DNA from: Arcticimaribacter sp965277835
GTDB lineage: Bacteria; Bacteroidota; Bacteroidia; Flavobacteriales; Flavobacteriaceae
Assembly (NCBI GenBank): GCA_965277835.1
Contig: OZ255841.1
Coordinates: 1,426,001 to 1,490,000 of the forward strand
DNA length: 64,000 nucleotides
Direction: 5' to 3'
The notes beneath the pieces are model-generated. The model ran no database searches, had not been told where the DNA came from, and saw nothing but the letters and a program-made list of their open reading frames with translations. Shown piece by piece: positions 42,189 through 50,924 of the stretch. A program made the position numbers and the translations under genes. Numbering within the stretch: position 1 is the first letter of the stretch; each line of letters begins with the position of its first letter.

Positions 42189-43045
42189 TAGAGAACGTTT
42201 AGCAGTTGTTCTTTTATTTTTTCGAGTTCATCTTTCATCTGAACAACAATTCTTTGCAAACCCGAATGATTCGCTTTTGAACCAATGGTGTTAATTTCGC
42301 GCCCTATTTCTTGGGCAATAAATCCTAATTTTTTGCCATTAGAAGACCCTTGCTTCATTATATCTTTAAAGTATGATAAATGGTTTTCTAGGCGTACTTT
42401 CTCTTCGGTTATATCATATTTTTCTAAATAATAAATTAACTCTTGCTCCATTCTATTTCGGTCAATATCAACAGTTAATTGTTCTAGTTCAAGGTTTAGT
42501 TTTTGCCTAACGCGTTCTTCTCGTTCGGGGTCAATTTTCATAACCTTTTTCAATAACTGCTCTAGAGCCTCTAAGCGTTTATCAAAATCTTTTTCTAAGG
42601 CTAGTCCTTCGTTTTTACGATATTCGTTTATGTGCTCAATTGCATTAGAGAACGTTTCGATAAAAATAGTTTTTTCTTCCTCTTTCAAGTTTTCTTTTTG
42701 CACCTTAAACGCATCGGGAAGTCGAACTGCTATTTTAAGAAAATCTGTTGTGTCACCCGAATGTATGTCTTGCAGTTGGGCGATATAGTTTTCAATAACG
42801 GTTTTATTTAAAACCGTAGTATTAGACTCCCCTCCGTTATCAATAAAAACGGAAACGTCAATTTTACCTCGTATAAGATTAAGATTAATCTCTTTTCTTA
42901 GCTGAGGTTCTAACGCTCTAAAAATATGAGGCGTTTTTAAATTTAAATCAATATTCTTACTATTTAAAGCTCGTATTTCGACAGTAAATTTTTTATTTGA
43001 AATTTGAGCTTCGCTCTTTCCAAACCCAGTCATAGACAGAATCAT
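42188..43045 (-). CDS. YicC-family endoribonuclease-like protein
   Basis: The YicC family has a conserved start 'MTGFGKSEA' and end 'EIGREINTIGSKAN', both present; 'IRALNSKNIDLNLKTP' and 'MEQELIYYLEKYDITEE' are further signatures. E. coli YicC promotes turnover of the small RNA RyhB and is an RNase. It is linked to gmk here, as in many bacteria (1-bp overlap). It begins 12 bp after the DUF1080 gene, so readthrough from the sugar operon is likely. Confidence 0.92.
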   Translation of the reverse strand: MILSMTGFGKSEAQISNKKFTVEIRALNSKNIDLNLKTPHIFRALEPQLRKEINLNLIRGKIDVSVFIDNGGESNTTVLNKTVIENYIAQLQDIHSGDTTDFLKIAVRLPDAFKVQKENLKEEEKTIFIETFSNAIEHINEYRKNEGLALEKDFDKRLEALEQLLKKVMKIDPEREERVRQKLNLELEQLTVDIDRNRMEQELIYYLEKYDITEEKVRLENHLSYFKDIMKQGSSNGKKLGFIAQEIGREINTIGSKANHSGLQRIVVQMKDELEKIKEQLLNVL

Positions 43046-43057
43046 ACGCTCGGTTTC

Positions 43058-43843
43058 TTATAATTCTTTAATTTTTATATTGCGGAAAGAAACTTTGTCG
43101 CCGTGGTCTTGTAATCCAATTTTTCCTGTTCTAAACGTTCCAAATTTAGGTGCATGTGTATAATTCGGTGCTTCTGTATTTCCAAATTTAGAGGCTTTTA
43201 TCATGGCTTCCCACTCGGGACCATGTACAGGGAAAGTAACGATTTCAGTGCCATTAAGTTTTACACTTCCTTTATTATTATTGTGGTCTACAGTAAGTAC
43301 TACTTTGTTCCATTCCCCAGCAGGCTTACACACATCGGCGGTAGGCTGAACAATGTCATATAACGCTCCTGCTTGATGATATTTTGGATTTGCCTGTGCA
43401 TCTGGGTGACGCTCATTATCTAGTACTTGAATTTCGGGACCTGTCAAATAAGGCTCTCCAAATTCAGGGCTTTCTTGTACAGCCCAAAAGATACCACTAT
43501 TACCAGCCTCAGAAACATTCCATTCTAAAGAAAGCACAAAACTAGTGTACTCTTTGTCCGTTACAATATTTTTCCCGCCATCTCCATAGTTTCTGTTTTT
43601 ACTTGGCGCAAAAACCATTGCACCGTCCACAACAGACCATTGGTCGCTTACGCCTTCACCATTATACTGATGCCATCCGTTCATTGTTTCTCCGTCAAAC
43701 AAAGAAACCCATTTGCTTTCTTTTGCACTGTGTTCTTTATGTTTCATGTGCGTTTCGTGTTTTTCTTTTTTCTTTTTTTTCGATTGTCCATCACAAGCCG
43801 TAAAGGCTATTAATAACGATAATAAAGCTGTTATCTGTTTCAT
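43058..43843 (-). CDS. DUF1080 (3-keto-disaccharide hydrolase) lipoprotein
   Basis: A lipid-anchored protein (lipobox 'AFTACDG', Cys about 17) with a His/Lys-rich linker, then a concanavalin-like DUF1080 domain: 'WVSLFDGETMNGWHQYNG', 'SLEWNVSEAGNSGIFW', 'GPEIQVLDNERHPD' and 'SFRNIKIKEL'. Members of this family hydrolyse 3-keto-glycosides such as 3-keto-trehalose. It sits 12 bp after a TIM-barrel gene in an operon with Gfo/Idh/MocA and MFS genes, and 12 bp before yicC. A role in cleaving oxidised glycosides is inferred from family and context. Confidence 0.88.
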   Translation of the reverse strand: MKQITALLSLLIAFTACDGQSKKKKKEKHETHMKHKEHSAKESKWVSLFDGETMNGWHQYNGEGVSDQWSVVDGAMVFAPSKNRNYGDGGKNIVTDKEYTSFVLSLEWNVSEAGNSGIFWAVQESPEFGEPYLTGPEIQVLDNERHPDAQANPKYHQAGALYDIVQPTADVCKPAGEWNKVVLTVDHNNNKGSVKLNGTEIVTFPVHGPEWEAMIKASKFGNTEAPNYTHAPKFGTFRTGKIGLQDHGDKVSFRNIKIKEL

Positions 43844-43855
43844 TAGTTTTATGTT

Positions 43856-44908
43856 TTAAAGATTTAATATTTTTTTTAAATGTTCGGGGTCTATATCTCC
43901 TCCGGCAAAGTCATCAAAAACTTTTTCGGTAGCTTCAATAATATGTTTCTTAATAAAAGGTGCGCCTTCTCTTGCTCCTTGTTCTGGGCTTTTAACACAG
44001 CATTCCCACTCCATAACCGCCCATACGTCGCACCCATATTCGGTTAATTTAGTAAAAATTGTTTTAAAGTCAATTTGCCCATCCCCAGGGGAGCGGTAAC
44101 GTCCTGCTCTATCGAACCAATCACTATATCCGCCAAAAGCTCCTTTTTTACCATTGGGTTTAAATTCAGAATCTTTTACATGAAACGATTTTATAAATTC
44201 GTGATAGTGGTCAATGTAGTCTATATAGTCGAGTTGTTGCAATACAAAATGACTAGGGTCATATAAAATATTTACGCGTTTATGATTATTTGTTGCTTTT
44301 AAAAAACGTTCAAATGTTATTCCATCGTGTAAGTCTTCCCCAGGATGAATTTCATAACATACATCAACTCCGTTTTCGTCATATACATCAAGTATAGGCA
44401 ACCAGCGTTTGGCTAATTCTTCAAACCCCATTTCTACAAGACCTTTAGGACGTTGAGGCCAAGGGTGCCAAGTATGCCAAAGCAAAGCTCCAGAAAAAGT
44501 TGCAGAAACATTAAGCCCAAGATGACGGCTTGCAATAGCAGCTTTCTTTACAGTTTCGATAGCCCACTGTGTGCGTGCTTTAGGATTGTTCTTATAAGCA
44601 TCAGGAGCAAAATTATCGAACATTAAATCATAAGCCGAGTGCACAGCAACTAATTGTCCTTGCAAGTGTGTCGAAAGTTCGGTTATCTCTAAACCATAAG
44701 AATTTACTTTCCCCTTAAGTTCGTCACAATATGTTTTACTCTCTGCGGCTTTATCTAAGTCAATTAAAAACGTTTCCCAAGTAGGGATTTGAATTCCTTT
44801 ATAACCTAAGTCCGCAGCCCATTTACACATCCCATCGAGAGAGTTAAACGGCGCTTGTTTGTCAACAAATTGTGCCAAAAATATTGCGGGTCCTTTGATT
44901 GTTTTCAT
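43856..44908 (-). CDS. Sugar phosphate isomerase/epimerase-family TIM barrel
   Basis: A xylose-isomerase-like (AP_endonuc_2) barrel of 350 residues without a signal peptide. Metal-ligand segments show as 'VCYEIHPGEDLHDG' (Glu), 'ILYDPSHFVLQQLDY' (Asp, His), 'FHVKDSEF' (His) and 'VMEWECCVKSPE' (Glu). Relatives include keto-sugar epimerases and 3-keto-glycoside lyases. The gene lies 9 bp after the Gfo/Idh/MocA gene and 12 bp before DUF1080, suggesting a step acting on an oxidised sugar; the reaction is not fixed. Confidence 0.85.
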   Translation of the reverse strand: MKTIKGPAIFLAQFVDKQAPFNSLDGMCKWAADLGYKGIQIPTWETFLIDLDKAAESKTYCDELKGKVNSYGLEITELSTHLQGQLVAVHSAYDLMFDNFAPDAYKNNPKARTQWAIETVKKAAIASRHLGLNVSATFSGALLWHTWHPWPQRPKGLVEMGFEELAKRWLPILDVYDENGVDVCYEIHPGEDLHDGITFERFLKATNNHKRVNILYDPSHFVLQQLDYIDYIDHYHEFIKSFHVKDSEFKPNGKKGAFGGYSDWFDRAGRYRSPGDGQIDFKTIFTKLTEYGCDVWAVMEWECCVKSPEQGAREGAPFIKKHIIEATEKVFDDFAGGDIDPEHLKKILNL

Positions 44909-44917
44909 AACTTATTT

Positions 44918-46051
44918 TTATAAATCTACCCAAATATTTCCATTAGCATTAGATTCTAACGCTTTTTCGATAAATAACATGCCTCTAACCCCATCGTGTA
45001 GCTTTGGGTATGCCCCTTCATCGTGTGCTTCGCTTCTAATAGCTCTAGCGATACCCTTATAAATATTACCCATCGAGTCAAAAATTCCTTCGGGATGCCC
45101 AGGAGGTATTTTACAACTATCTAAAGCAAACTCGGAGAGGTAGCCCTGCGCCGATTTTAATACCTGCATAGGATTACCTTCGGTTAAGTAGGTTAAATAG
45201 TTCGGGTTTTCTTGTTGCCATTTTAACGAACCCTTACTGCCGTAAATTTGTACAGTAAAGTTATTTTCTTCTGCAGTAGCAATTTGGCTCGTACGAATTA
45301 CGCCTTTGCAACGATCAGACAAATGAACCAAAACAGTTCCATCAACATCAAGTGGGTTTTCATCGTATAAGGTATTAAGGTCTGCTAAAATTCTTTTTAC
45401 CTCTGTGCCTGTAACATACTCTAGCATATCGAATGCGTGTGTGCCTATGTCCCCAATACAACAACTAGAACCTCCTTTTTTAGGGTCTAATCGCCACACT
45501 TTAGCACGTTCTTCCGAGCTGTGAATTACAGGGTTAATCCATCCTTGGTAATATTGCAAATCTACTTTTTGGATAGTCCCTAAAACCCCTCTCCGAATCA
45601 TATCTTTCATTTGGCGTACCATAGGGTAACCCGTATACGTATAGGTAACCGCAAAAACAGTTTGCTTTTTTTCGTATATGGCTTTCAGTTCGAGAGCCTC
45701 TTCATAGGTAGTCGTTAAAGGTTTTTCGCAAATAACATTAAACCCATTTTCAACGAGTTTTTTTGCCATTGGGAAATGTAAAAAATTTGGAGTTAAAATC
45801 GAAACCGCTTCCATCCGTTCACTTTCGGGTAGTTTCAATTCTTCTTCAATAAGAATATCAAAAGTGTCATACACTCTATTTAGAGGTACTCCAATTTGCT
45901 CTGCAAAGCCTTTGTTTTCTTCTGGAATAGGATTAAAACATCCTCCTACCAATTGATAACGGTCAAACATACTGGAGGCAATTCTATGCACAATCCCAAT
46001 AAGGGAGTCTCCGCCTCCACCTAAAATTCCTAAACGTATTTTGTTACTCAA
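44918..46051 (-). CDS. Gfo/Idh/MocA-family oxidoreductase
   Basis: An NAD(P)-dependent sugar dehydrogenase. The cofactor motif begins 'RLGILGGGGDSLIG' (a glycine-rich loop at about 8-13), the catalytic 'CEKPLTTTYEEAL' Lys lies near 97, and 'GGSSCCIGDIGTHAFDMLEYVTG' provides the conserved Asp/His (GDxGxH), here split into 'GGSSCC' and 'GDIGTHAFD'. At 377 residues it is complete. Related enzymes interconvert glycosides and 3-keto-glycosides. It overlaps no neighbour; the MFS gene is 2 bp upstream. Confidence 0.9.
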   Translation of the reverse strand: MSNKIRLGILGGGGDSLIGIVHRIASSMFDRYQLVGGCFNPIPEENKGFAEQIGVPLNRVYDTFDILIEEELKLPESERMEAVSILTPNFLHFPMAKKLVENGFNVICEKPLTTTYEEALELKAIYEKKQTVFAVTYTYTGYPMVRQMKDMIRRGVLGTIQKVDLQYYQGWINPVIHSSEERAKVWRLDPKKGGSSCCIGDIGTHAFDMLEYVTGTEVKRILADLNTLYDENPLDVDGTVLVHLSDRCKGVIRTSQIATAEENNFTVQIYGSKGSLKWQQENPNYLTYLTEGNPMQVLKSAQGYLSEFALDSCKIPPGHPEGIFDSMGNIYKGIARAIRSEAHDEGAYPKLHDGVRGMLFIEKALESNANGNIWVDL

Positions 46052-46053
46052 TT

Positions 46054-47277
46054 TTATTCTTCTTTAAGTTCAATAGTTTCATTTTTGAATATCAACATAA
46101 ATAGTATCATAACCCCAAAAGCGAAAATAGCAGGAACGAACCAGATGGGTTCCCAGTTATGCGTATTATTTTCAAGGGTATAATAATCTGATATTTTTCC
46201 GGCAACCCAAAACCCAATAAGCATACCTACACCATAAGTAGCTAAGGTAATTAGTCCTTGAGCAGCACTTTTAATTTTTTCACCCGCTTTGAAATCCGTA
46301 TATATTTGCCCAGACACAAAGAAAAAGTCATAACATATTCCATGTAATGCAATACCAGTAATAAGCATAAATGTAAGCTCCCCTGCGTTACCATAAGCAA
46401 ATAACAGATAGCGGAGTGTCCATGCTAGCATTCCCACAAGCAGTGTTTTTTTAAACCCAAATTTTTTAAAGAAGAACGGCAACAATAACATAAAGACTAC
46501 CTCGCTTACTTGCCCCAAGGTCATTTTGCCTGTTGGGTTTTCCAGTCCGAGTTCTGTTAAAAATGGGTTTGCATTTTGATAGTAAAACGCTAACGGAATA
46601 CAAATTAATATTGATGTTAAAAAGAACATAAAGAAATTTCGGTCTTTCAAAAGCTTTAAGGCATCTAAGCCCAAAATATCCGAAAGACTTACCTTACTCC
46701 CTGATTGTGAAGGTGGTGTTTTTGGGAGTGTAAAACTCATTAACCCTAAAATTAAAGATGCAATAGCAACCATATTAAACGTATTACTCAACGCCCCTTC
46801 TCCAATTGAAGCAGCAGCATCCCAATGAAAAATATAACTGATAACTAACCCAGCTACAATCCAACCTATTGTACCAAACACACGAATAACCGAAAACTCT
46901 TTTGCAGGGTCTTTCATTTGGTAGAAAGACACAGAGTTTACTAGAGCCAATGTAGGCATATAGGCAAGCATATATCCAAATACTAAAGGATAAAAGGTGT
47001 CAAATGAAGTGGCTTGAGCCATAAAGTACATTAGTACTGCCCCAATCAAATGAAGCACACCTAGTATTTTTTCGGCATTAAAATATCGGTCGGCAATTAA
47101 CCCAATAAAAAAAGGTGCAATAATAGCTCCCCAAGATTGTGTTGAAAATGCTGCTCCAATTTCTCCCCCCGAAGCGCCTAAATTATTTCCTAAAAAAGTT
47201 CCTAGTGTTACAAACCAACCGCCCCAGATAAAAAACTGGAGAAACATCATAAGAGATAGTTGAATTTTAGTTTTCAT
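46054..47277 (-). CDS. MFS permease, nucleoside/sugar symporter type
   Basis: A 407-residue inner-membrane transporter with about 12 helices. The start 'KTKIQLSLMMFLQFFIWGGWFVTLG' (read as LSLMMFLQFFIWGGW) and the loop 'GLIADRYFNAEKILG' are typical of the NupG/XapB nucleoside:H+ symporter group, which in Bacteroidota is widespread in sugar operons. It is 15 bp after the secreted TIM-barrel gene and 2 bp before the Gfo/Idh/MocA gene. It probably imports the sugar or keto-sugar handled by the operon. Confidence 0.9.
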   Translation of the reverse strand: MKTKIQLSLMMFLQFFIWGGWFVTLGTFLGNNLGASGGEIGAAFSTQSWGAIIAPFFIGLIADRYFNAEKILGVLHLIGAVLMYFMAQATSFDTFYPLVFGYMLAYMPTLALVNSVSFYQMKDPAKEFSVIRVFGTIGWIVAGLVISYIFHWDAAASIGEGALSNTFNMVAIASLILGLMSFTLPKTPPSQSGSKVSLSDILGLDALKLLKDRNFFMFFLTSILICIPLAFYYQNANPFLTELGLENPTGKMTLGQVSEVVFMLLLPFFFKKFGFKKTLLVGMLAWTLRYLLFAYGNAGELTFMLITGIALHGICYDFFFVSGQIYTDFKAGEKIKSAAQGLITLATYGVGMLIGFWVAGKISDYYTLENNTHNWEPIWFVPAIFAFGVMILFMLIFKNETIELKEE

Positions 47278-47292
47278 AAAAGTTTTGTTTAA

Positions 47293-48279
47293 TTAGCTTA
47301 GTTCCTGAGCCGTTTTTAATAGAAGATCTTTAGTCGCAATAATACCTTTCTCTTCGCTTAACGCACTTCCTTCATATTCAACACCAATATAACCTTTAAA
47401 TCCTGCGTCTTTAACTATTTGAAGCATTCTTTTGTAGTCCGTATGGGTTTCATTACCATTTGCATCAAAGTCGTGTGACTTTGCACTCACAGCAAAAGCT
47501 CTTGGCATTAGTTCTTCTACTCCTTTATATCGGTCATATTCCTTAATACATTTGGCACCCCATCGGGCGCCACCTTCGCGCATTAAACAGAAGTTTCCAA
47601 AATCTGGAAGAGTTCCACAATTTGCAAGATTTACTTCATTTATTACTTCCATTAGCAAACCAGCATCTGACGAAAGATATCCGTGGTTTTCTACAATTAC
47701 ATTTACATCATGTTTAGCAGCATAAGTGCCTATTGCTAAAAGGCTTTCTTTAGAATATTCAGCCCAAGTCTTAGGGTCATTTACTCCAAAAAGATTAATC
47801 CGTATAGAATGACAACCCATTGCAGCTGCTGTTTCGACCCAAACTTTATGTTTTTCAACAGCTTCATTGCGTTCTTTAGCAGAAGCTACAGAAAAATCGC
47901 CTTCGCCATCAATCATTATTATTAAGTTTTTTAAACCATGTTCAGCTGTTTTTTCATTATTCTTTTTTATAAAATTAGCATGGGCTGTGGCTTTGTTTTT
48001 ACTTTCGACAACGTCTTTATATAAGTGACTCACATACTCTAACCCTTCGAAACCATAGCCTTTTGCTTTTGTTGCAAACTCATAAGGATCCATTTCGCCC
48101 GAATGAATAGCCTTATGAAGAGACCATTGTGCCAATGATAGTTTAAAAAAAGGAGCTGCTTCAAGAGAATTAGCAAATACATTTTTTCCAATATGAAGGT
48201 TATTGAAAGCATAAGCCCCAAATGTGGACAACCCTAAACTTGCGGTTATGCCTTTGGTAATAAAATTTCTTCTTTTCAT
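47293..48279 (-). CDS. Exported TIM-barrel sugar isomerase/epimerase-like protein
   Basis: The first gene of the operon. The N-terminus 'MKRRNFITKGITASLGLSTFGAYAF' has a twin-arginine-like signal (RRNFI followed by a hydrophobic run), so the enzyme probably acts in the periplasm. The xylose-isomerase-like barrel shows metal ligands in 'VIVENHGYLSSDAG', 'GTLPDFGNFC', 'VSAKSHDFD' and 'GYIGVEYEG'. At 328 residues it is complete. Exported relatives in the 3-keto-glycoside pathway act as lyases or isomerases. It is divergent from the GMC dehydrogenase. Confidence 0.86.
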   Translation of the reverse strand: MKRRNFITKGITASLGLSTFGAYAFNNLHIGKNVFANSLEAAPFFKLSLAQWSLHKAIHSGEMDPYEFATKAKGYGFEGLEYVSHLYKDVVESKNKATAHANFIKKNNEKTAEHGLKNLIIMIDGEGDFSVASAKERNEAVEKHKVWVETAAAMGCHSIRINLFGVNDPKTWAEYSKESLLAIGTYAAKHDVNVIVENHGYLSSDAGLLMEVINEVNLANCGTLPDFGNFCLMREGGARWGAKCIKEYDRYKGVEELMPRAFAVSAKSHDFDANGNETHTDYKRMLQIVKDAGFKGYIGVEYEGSALSEEKGIIATKDLLLKTAQELS

Positions 48280-48426
48280 ATGATTTTGATTTAACTGTAT
48301 TTATGGTAAAAGTTAATTTAAAATATTTATTTTAAAATTATTTAGTACTTAAAATCATTTTCAATCTAACAATATTCAGAATATATAAGTGTGTTTTTCC
48401 TTGAAAGGATTAGTTTTTTTAAAACG

Positions 48427-48436
48427 AAAACGTTTT
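48427..48436. promoter_or_regulatory. LacI-type operator-like palindrome
   Basis: AAAACGTTTT, a perfect 10-bp palindrome with the CG centre typical of LacI-family operators, lies in the divergent promoter region between the exported TIM-barrel gene and the GMC oxidoreductase. No lacI-type gene is in the window. Confidence 0.4.
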
Positions 48437-48494
48437 AAATTGCTATTATCCCTAAATAAACTTAAAAAAATAGGGTATTCCTAATCTTTGTTTC

Positions 48495-48502
48495 TATATT
48501 TG
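48495..48502 (+). promoter_or_regulatory. Possible -7 element of GMC oxidoreductase gene
   Basis: TATATTTG matches TAnnTTTG 24 bp before the ATG at 48527. No TTG was found at the usual -33 distance. Confidence 0.35.
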
Positions 48503-48526
48503 GTTTAACCTCAAAAGATATTTTGT

Positions 48527-50233
48527 ATGAATTTAAATGATAATACAACTGAATTTGACGCTATTGTTGTGGGTACTGGAATTAGTGGCGGATGGGCAGC
48601 AAAAGAGTTAACAGAAAAAGGCTTAAAAACACTAGTCCTCGAACGAGGAAGAGATGTTAAACACATTGATGACTACCCTACAATGAATAAAGACCCTTGG
48701 GATTTTCCTCATGGCGATGTTATTACACAAGAAACTAGAAAACGCCAACCCAAACAAAGTAGAACGGGTTATACCACACGCGAGTCAACCAAGCATTTTT
48801 TTGTAGATGACAATGAGCATCCTTATAACGAAGTACAACAATTTGATTGGTGTAGAGGATATCATGTAGGTGGTAGGTCTCTAATGTGGGGGCGACATAG
48901 TTATCGCCGAGCAGATTTAGATTTTGAGGCAAACTTAAAAGAAGGAATTGCCGTTGATTGGCCTATACGTTATAAAGATATTGCGCCATGGTATAGCTAT
49001 GTAGAGAAGCATGTAGGGATTAGTGGAGAAAGTTTAGGATTACCGCAAATGCCAGACAGCGAGTTTCTCCCACCAATGAATTTAACCTGTGTAGAAGAAC
49101 ATCTAAAAGGGTCTATGGCAAATAAATATACAGACCGTATATTAACAGTAGGTCGTGTGGCTCATATTACCGAAGGTACAAAACCAGGTGCAGGGCGTAT
49201 AAACTGCCAATTTAGAAACCGTTGTGCTAGAGGGTGTCCTTTTGGAGCTTATTTTAGTAGTAACTCTTCTACGCTACCAATGGCAGAGGCAACAGGTAAT
49301 ATGACTTTGAGACCTAATTCTGTCGTACACGAGGTAATGTATGACCCTGAAACAAAAAAGGCAAGCGGAGTTCGTGTCATTGATGCGATTACAAAAGAAA
49401 CCATAGAATTTAAGGCTAAAGTTATCTTTTTGTGTGCATCAGCTGTAGCGTCAACAGCTATTTTGATGCAATCAAAATCAGATGCTTTTCCAAACGGAAT
49501 GGGTAACGCTTCTGGAGAATTAGGACATAATATGATGGACCATCATTTCCAAGTAGGAGCAAGTGCTGAAGTTGATGGTTATGAAGATAAATATTTTACT
49601 GGAAGACGACCTAATGGACTTTTCATTCCAAGATTTAGAAATATTGATAAAAGCACTAAACAAAAAGACTTTTTAAGAGGTTACGGATATCAAGGCGGTA
49701 GTGGAAGAGGTTCGTGGACAGATAGTGTTAAAGAAATGGCTTATGGCCCCGAGTTTAAAGAAGCAATATTAACTCCTGGTGGTTGGACTATAGGAATGAA
49801 TGGATTTGGAGAAATTTTACCATATCATGACAATAAAATGTCATTAGACTATGATAAGCTAGACAAGTGGGGACTTCCTACAGTTACTTTTGACGCTACA
49901 ATTCGAGAAAATGAATTAAATATGCGAGAGGACATGAAAAATCAAGCGGCAGAAATGTTAGACAGCGCAGGATTTAAAAATGTTCAGAAATTTGACAATG
50001 ATTATCATATAGGTCTCGGAATACACGAAATGGGAACTGCGCGTATGGGACGTGATCCTAGAACTTCTGTCCTCAACAAAAACAATCAGTTACACGAAGT
50101 ACCTAATGTTTTTGTTACAGACGGTGCCGCAATGACATCTGCAGGGAATGTAAACCCATCCCTTACCTATATGGCATTGACCGCAAGAGCAGCAAATTTT
50201 GCTGTAGAAGAATTAAAAAAGATGAACCTTTAA
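48527..50233 (+). CDS. GMC-family FAD sugar dehydrogenase, large subunit
   Basis: An FAD enzyme that oxidises a sugar hydroxyl. The FAD motif 'VVGTGISGGWAAKEL' lies at about 14-28, and the C-terminal GMC signature 'HEMGTARMG' (catalytic His) and 'NVNPSLTYMAL' (Asn/Pro) near 504 and 545. A C-x5-C-x3-C cluster (Cys 227, 233, 237) resembles the segment that binds an Fe-S cluster in FAD-glucose and glucoside 3-dehydrogenases. It has no signal of its own and may be exported with the Tat-signalled small subunit 10 bp downstream. At 568 residues it is full length. Confidence 0.9.
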   Translation: MNLNDNTTEFDAIVVGTGISGGWAAKELTEKGLKTLVLERGRDVKHIDDYPTMNKDPWDFPHGDVITQETRKRQPKQSRTGYTTRESTKHFFVDDNEHPYNEVQQFDWCRGYHVGGRSLMWGRHSYRRADLDFEANLKEGIAVDWPIRYKDIAPWYSYVEKHVGISGESLGLPQMPDSEFLPPMNLTCVEEHLKGSMANKYTDRILTVGRVAHITEGTKPGAGRINCQFRNRCARGCPFGAYFSSNSSTLPMAEATGNMTLRPNSVVHEVMYDPETKKASGVRVIDAITKETIEFKAKVIFLCASAVASTAILMQSKSDAFPNGMGNASGELGHNMMDHHFQVGASAEVDGYEDKYFTGRRPNGLFIPRFRNIDKSTKQKDFLRGYGYQGGSGRGSWTDSVKEMAYGPEFKEAILTPGGWTIGMNGFGEILPYHDNKMSLDYDKLDKWGLPTVTFDATIRENELNMREDMKNQAAEMLDSAGFKNVQKFDNDYHIGLGIHEMGTARMGRDPRTSVLNKNNQLHEVPNVFVTDGAAMTSAGNVNPSLTYMALTARAANFAVEELKKMNL

Positions 50234-50243
50234 AGTTTATATT

Positions 50244-50891
50244 ATGCAAAGAAGAACCGCATTAAAAAATATTGGATTTTCGTTTGGGACATTAGCACTC
50301 AGTTCTACTGTTGTTAGTTTATTAGGAAGTTGCCAAACAGCAAAAGAAGCAAGTTGGATACCTGAATTTTTCTCTCAAGAAGAAGCAAGTTTGGTTAGTA
50401 AAATTGTTGATGTTATGCTTCCAACCACCGAAACACCAGGAGCAAAAGATTTGAATATTACTCAATTTATGGATGGTTTTATTGCTAATGTTTTGGGTGA
50501 AGAAGAGAGACAATTTGCAAAAGCAGGTTTTCCTATACTTTCAAAATTAATACTTGACGCATCTGGAAAAACAGATGCTTCTAAAATATCAAATGAAGAT
50601 GTTGATGTTTTACTCAATAACTACTTAAGAGCAGATGAGGAAACACAAGAAGCTCGTAGTAACTCTGTTAATGAATATATGGTAGCTATGCAAGAGGGAG
50701 GAACAATGACCCCTCCAGAAGAAGGTGTAGCACATACGACATTAAATAGCATGAGAGAACTTGCCATTTTTGCATTTAAGAATACTGAAGTAATAGGTGA
50801 AACTGTTTTGGCTTATGCACCAGTACCTGGTCAACAAGAAGGTTGTGTTGATCTTCAAGAAACTACAGGAGGAAAAGCTTGGTCATTATAA
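50244..50891 (+). CDS. Gluconate 2-dehydrogenase subunit 3-family (small subunit)
   Basis: The gamma subunit that chaperones GMC dehydrogenases across the membrane. It begins with a Tat-like signal ('MQRRTALKNIGFSFGTLALS') ending in a possible lipobox 'LGSCQ', then 'FFSQEEASLVSKIVDVMLPTTETPGA' (core 'VDVMLPTTETPGA'), typical of the family. At 215 residues it is complete. It follows the large subunit by 10 bp. Together they would form a periplasmic glycoside dehydrogenase. Confidence 0.9.
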   Translation: MQRRTALKNIGFSFGTLALSSTVVSLLGSCQTAKEASWIPEFFSQEEASLVSKIVDVMLPTTETPGAKDLNITQFMDGFIANVLGEEERQFAKAGFPILSKLILDASGKTDASKISNEDVDVLLNNYLRADEETQEARSNSVNEYMVAMQEGGTMTPPEEGVAHTTLNSMRELAIFAFKNTEVIGETVLAYAPVPGQQEGCVDLQETTGGKAWSL

Positions 50892-50924
50892 CAGGATATT
50901 ACTGTACTTCTTTTCTTTAGTTTT

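Noticed and set aside
48440..48480. Inverted repeat CCCTA/TAGGG near the GMC promoter
   Set aside because: Only 5 bp pair with a long spacer, which is expected by chance in this composition.
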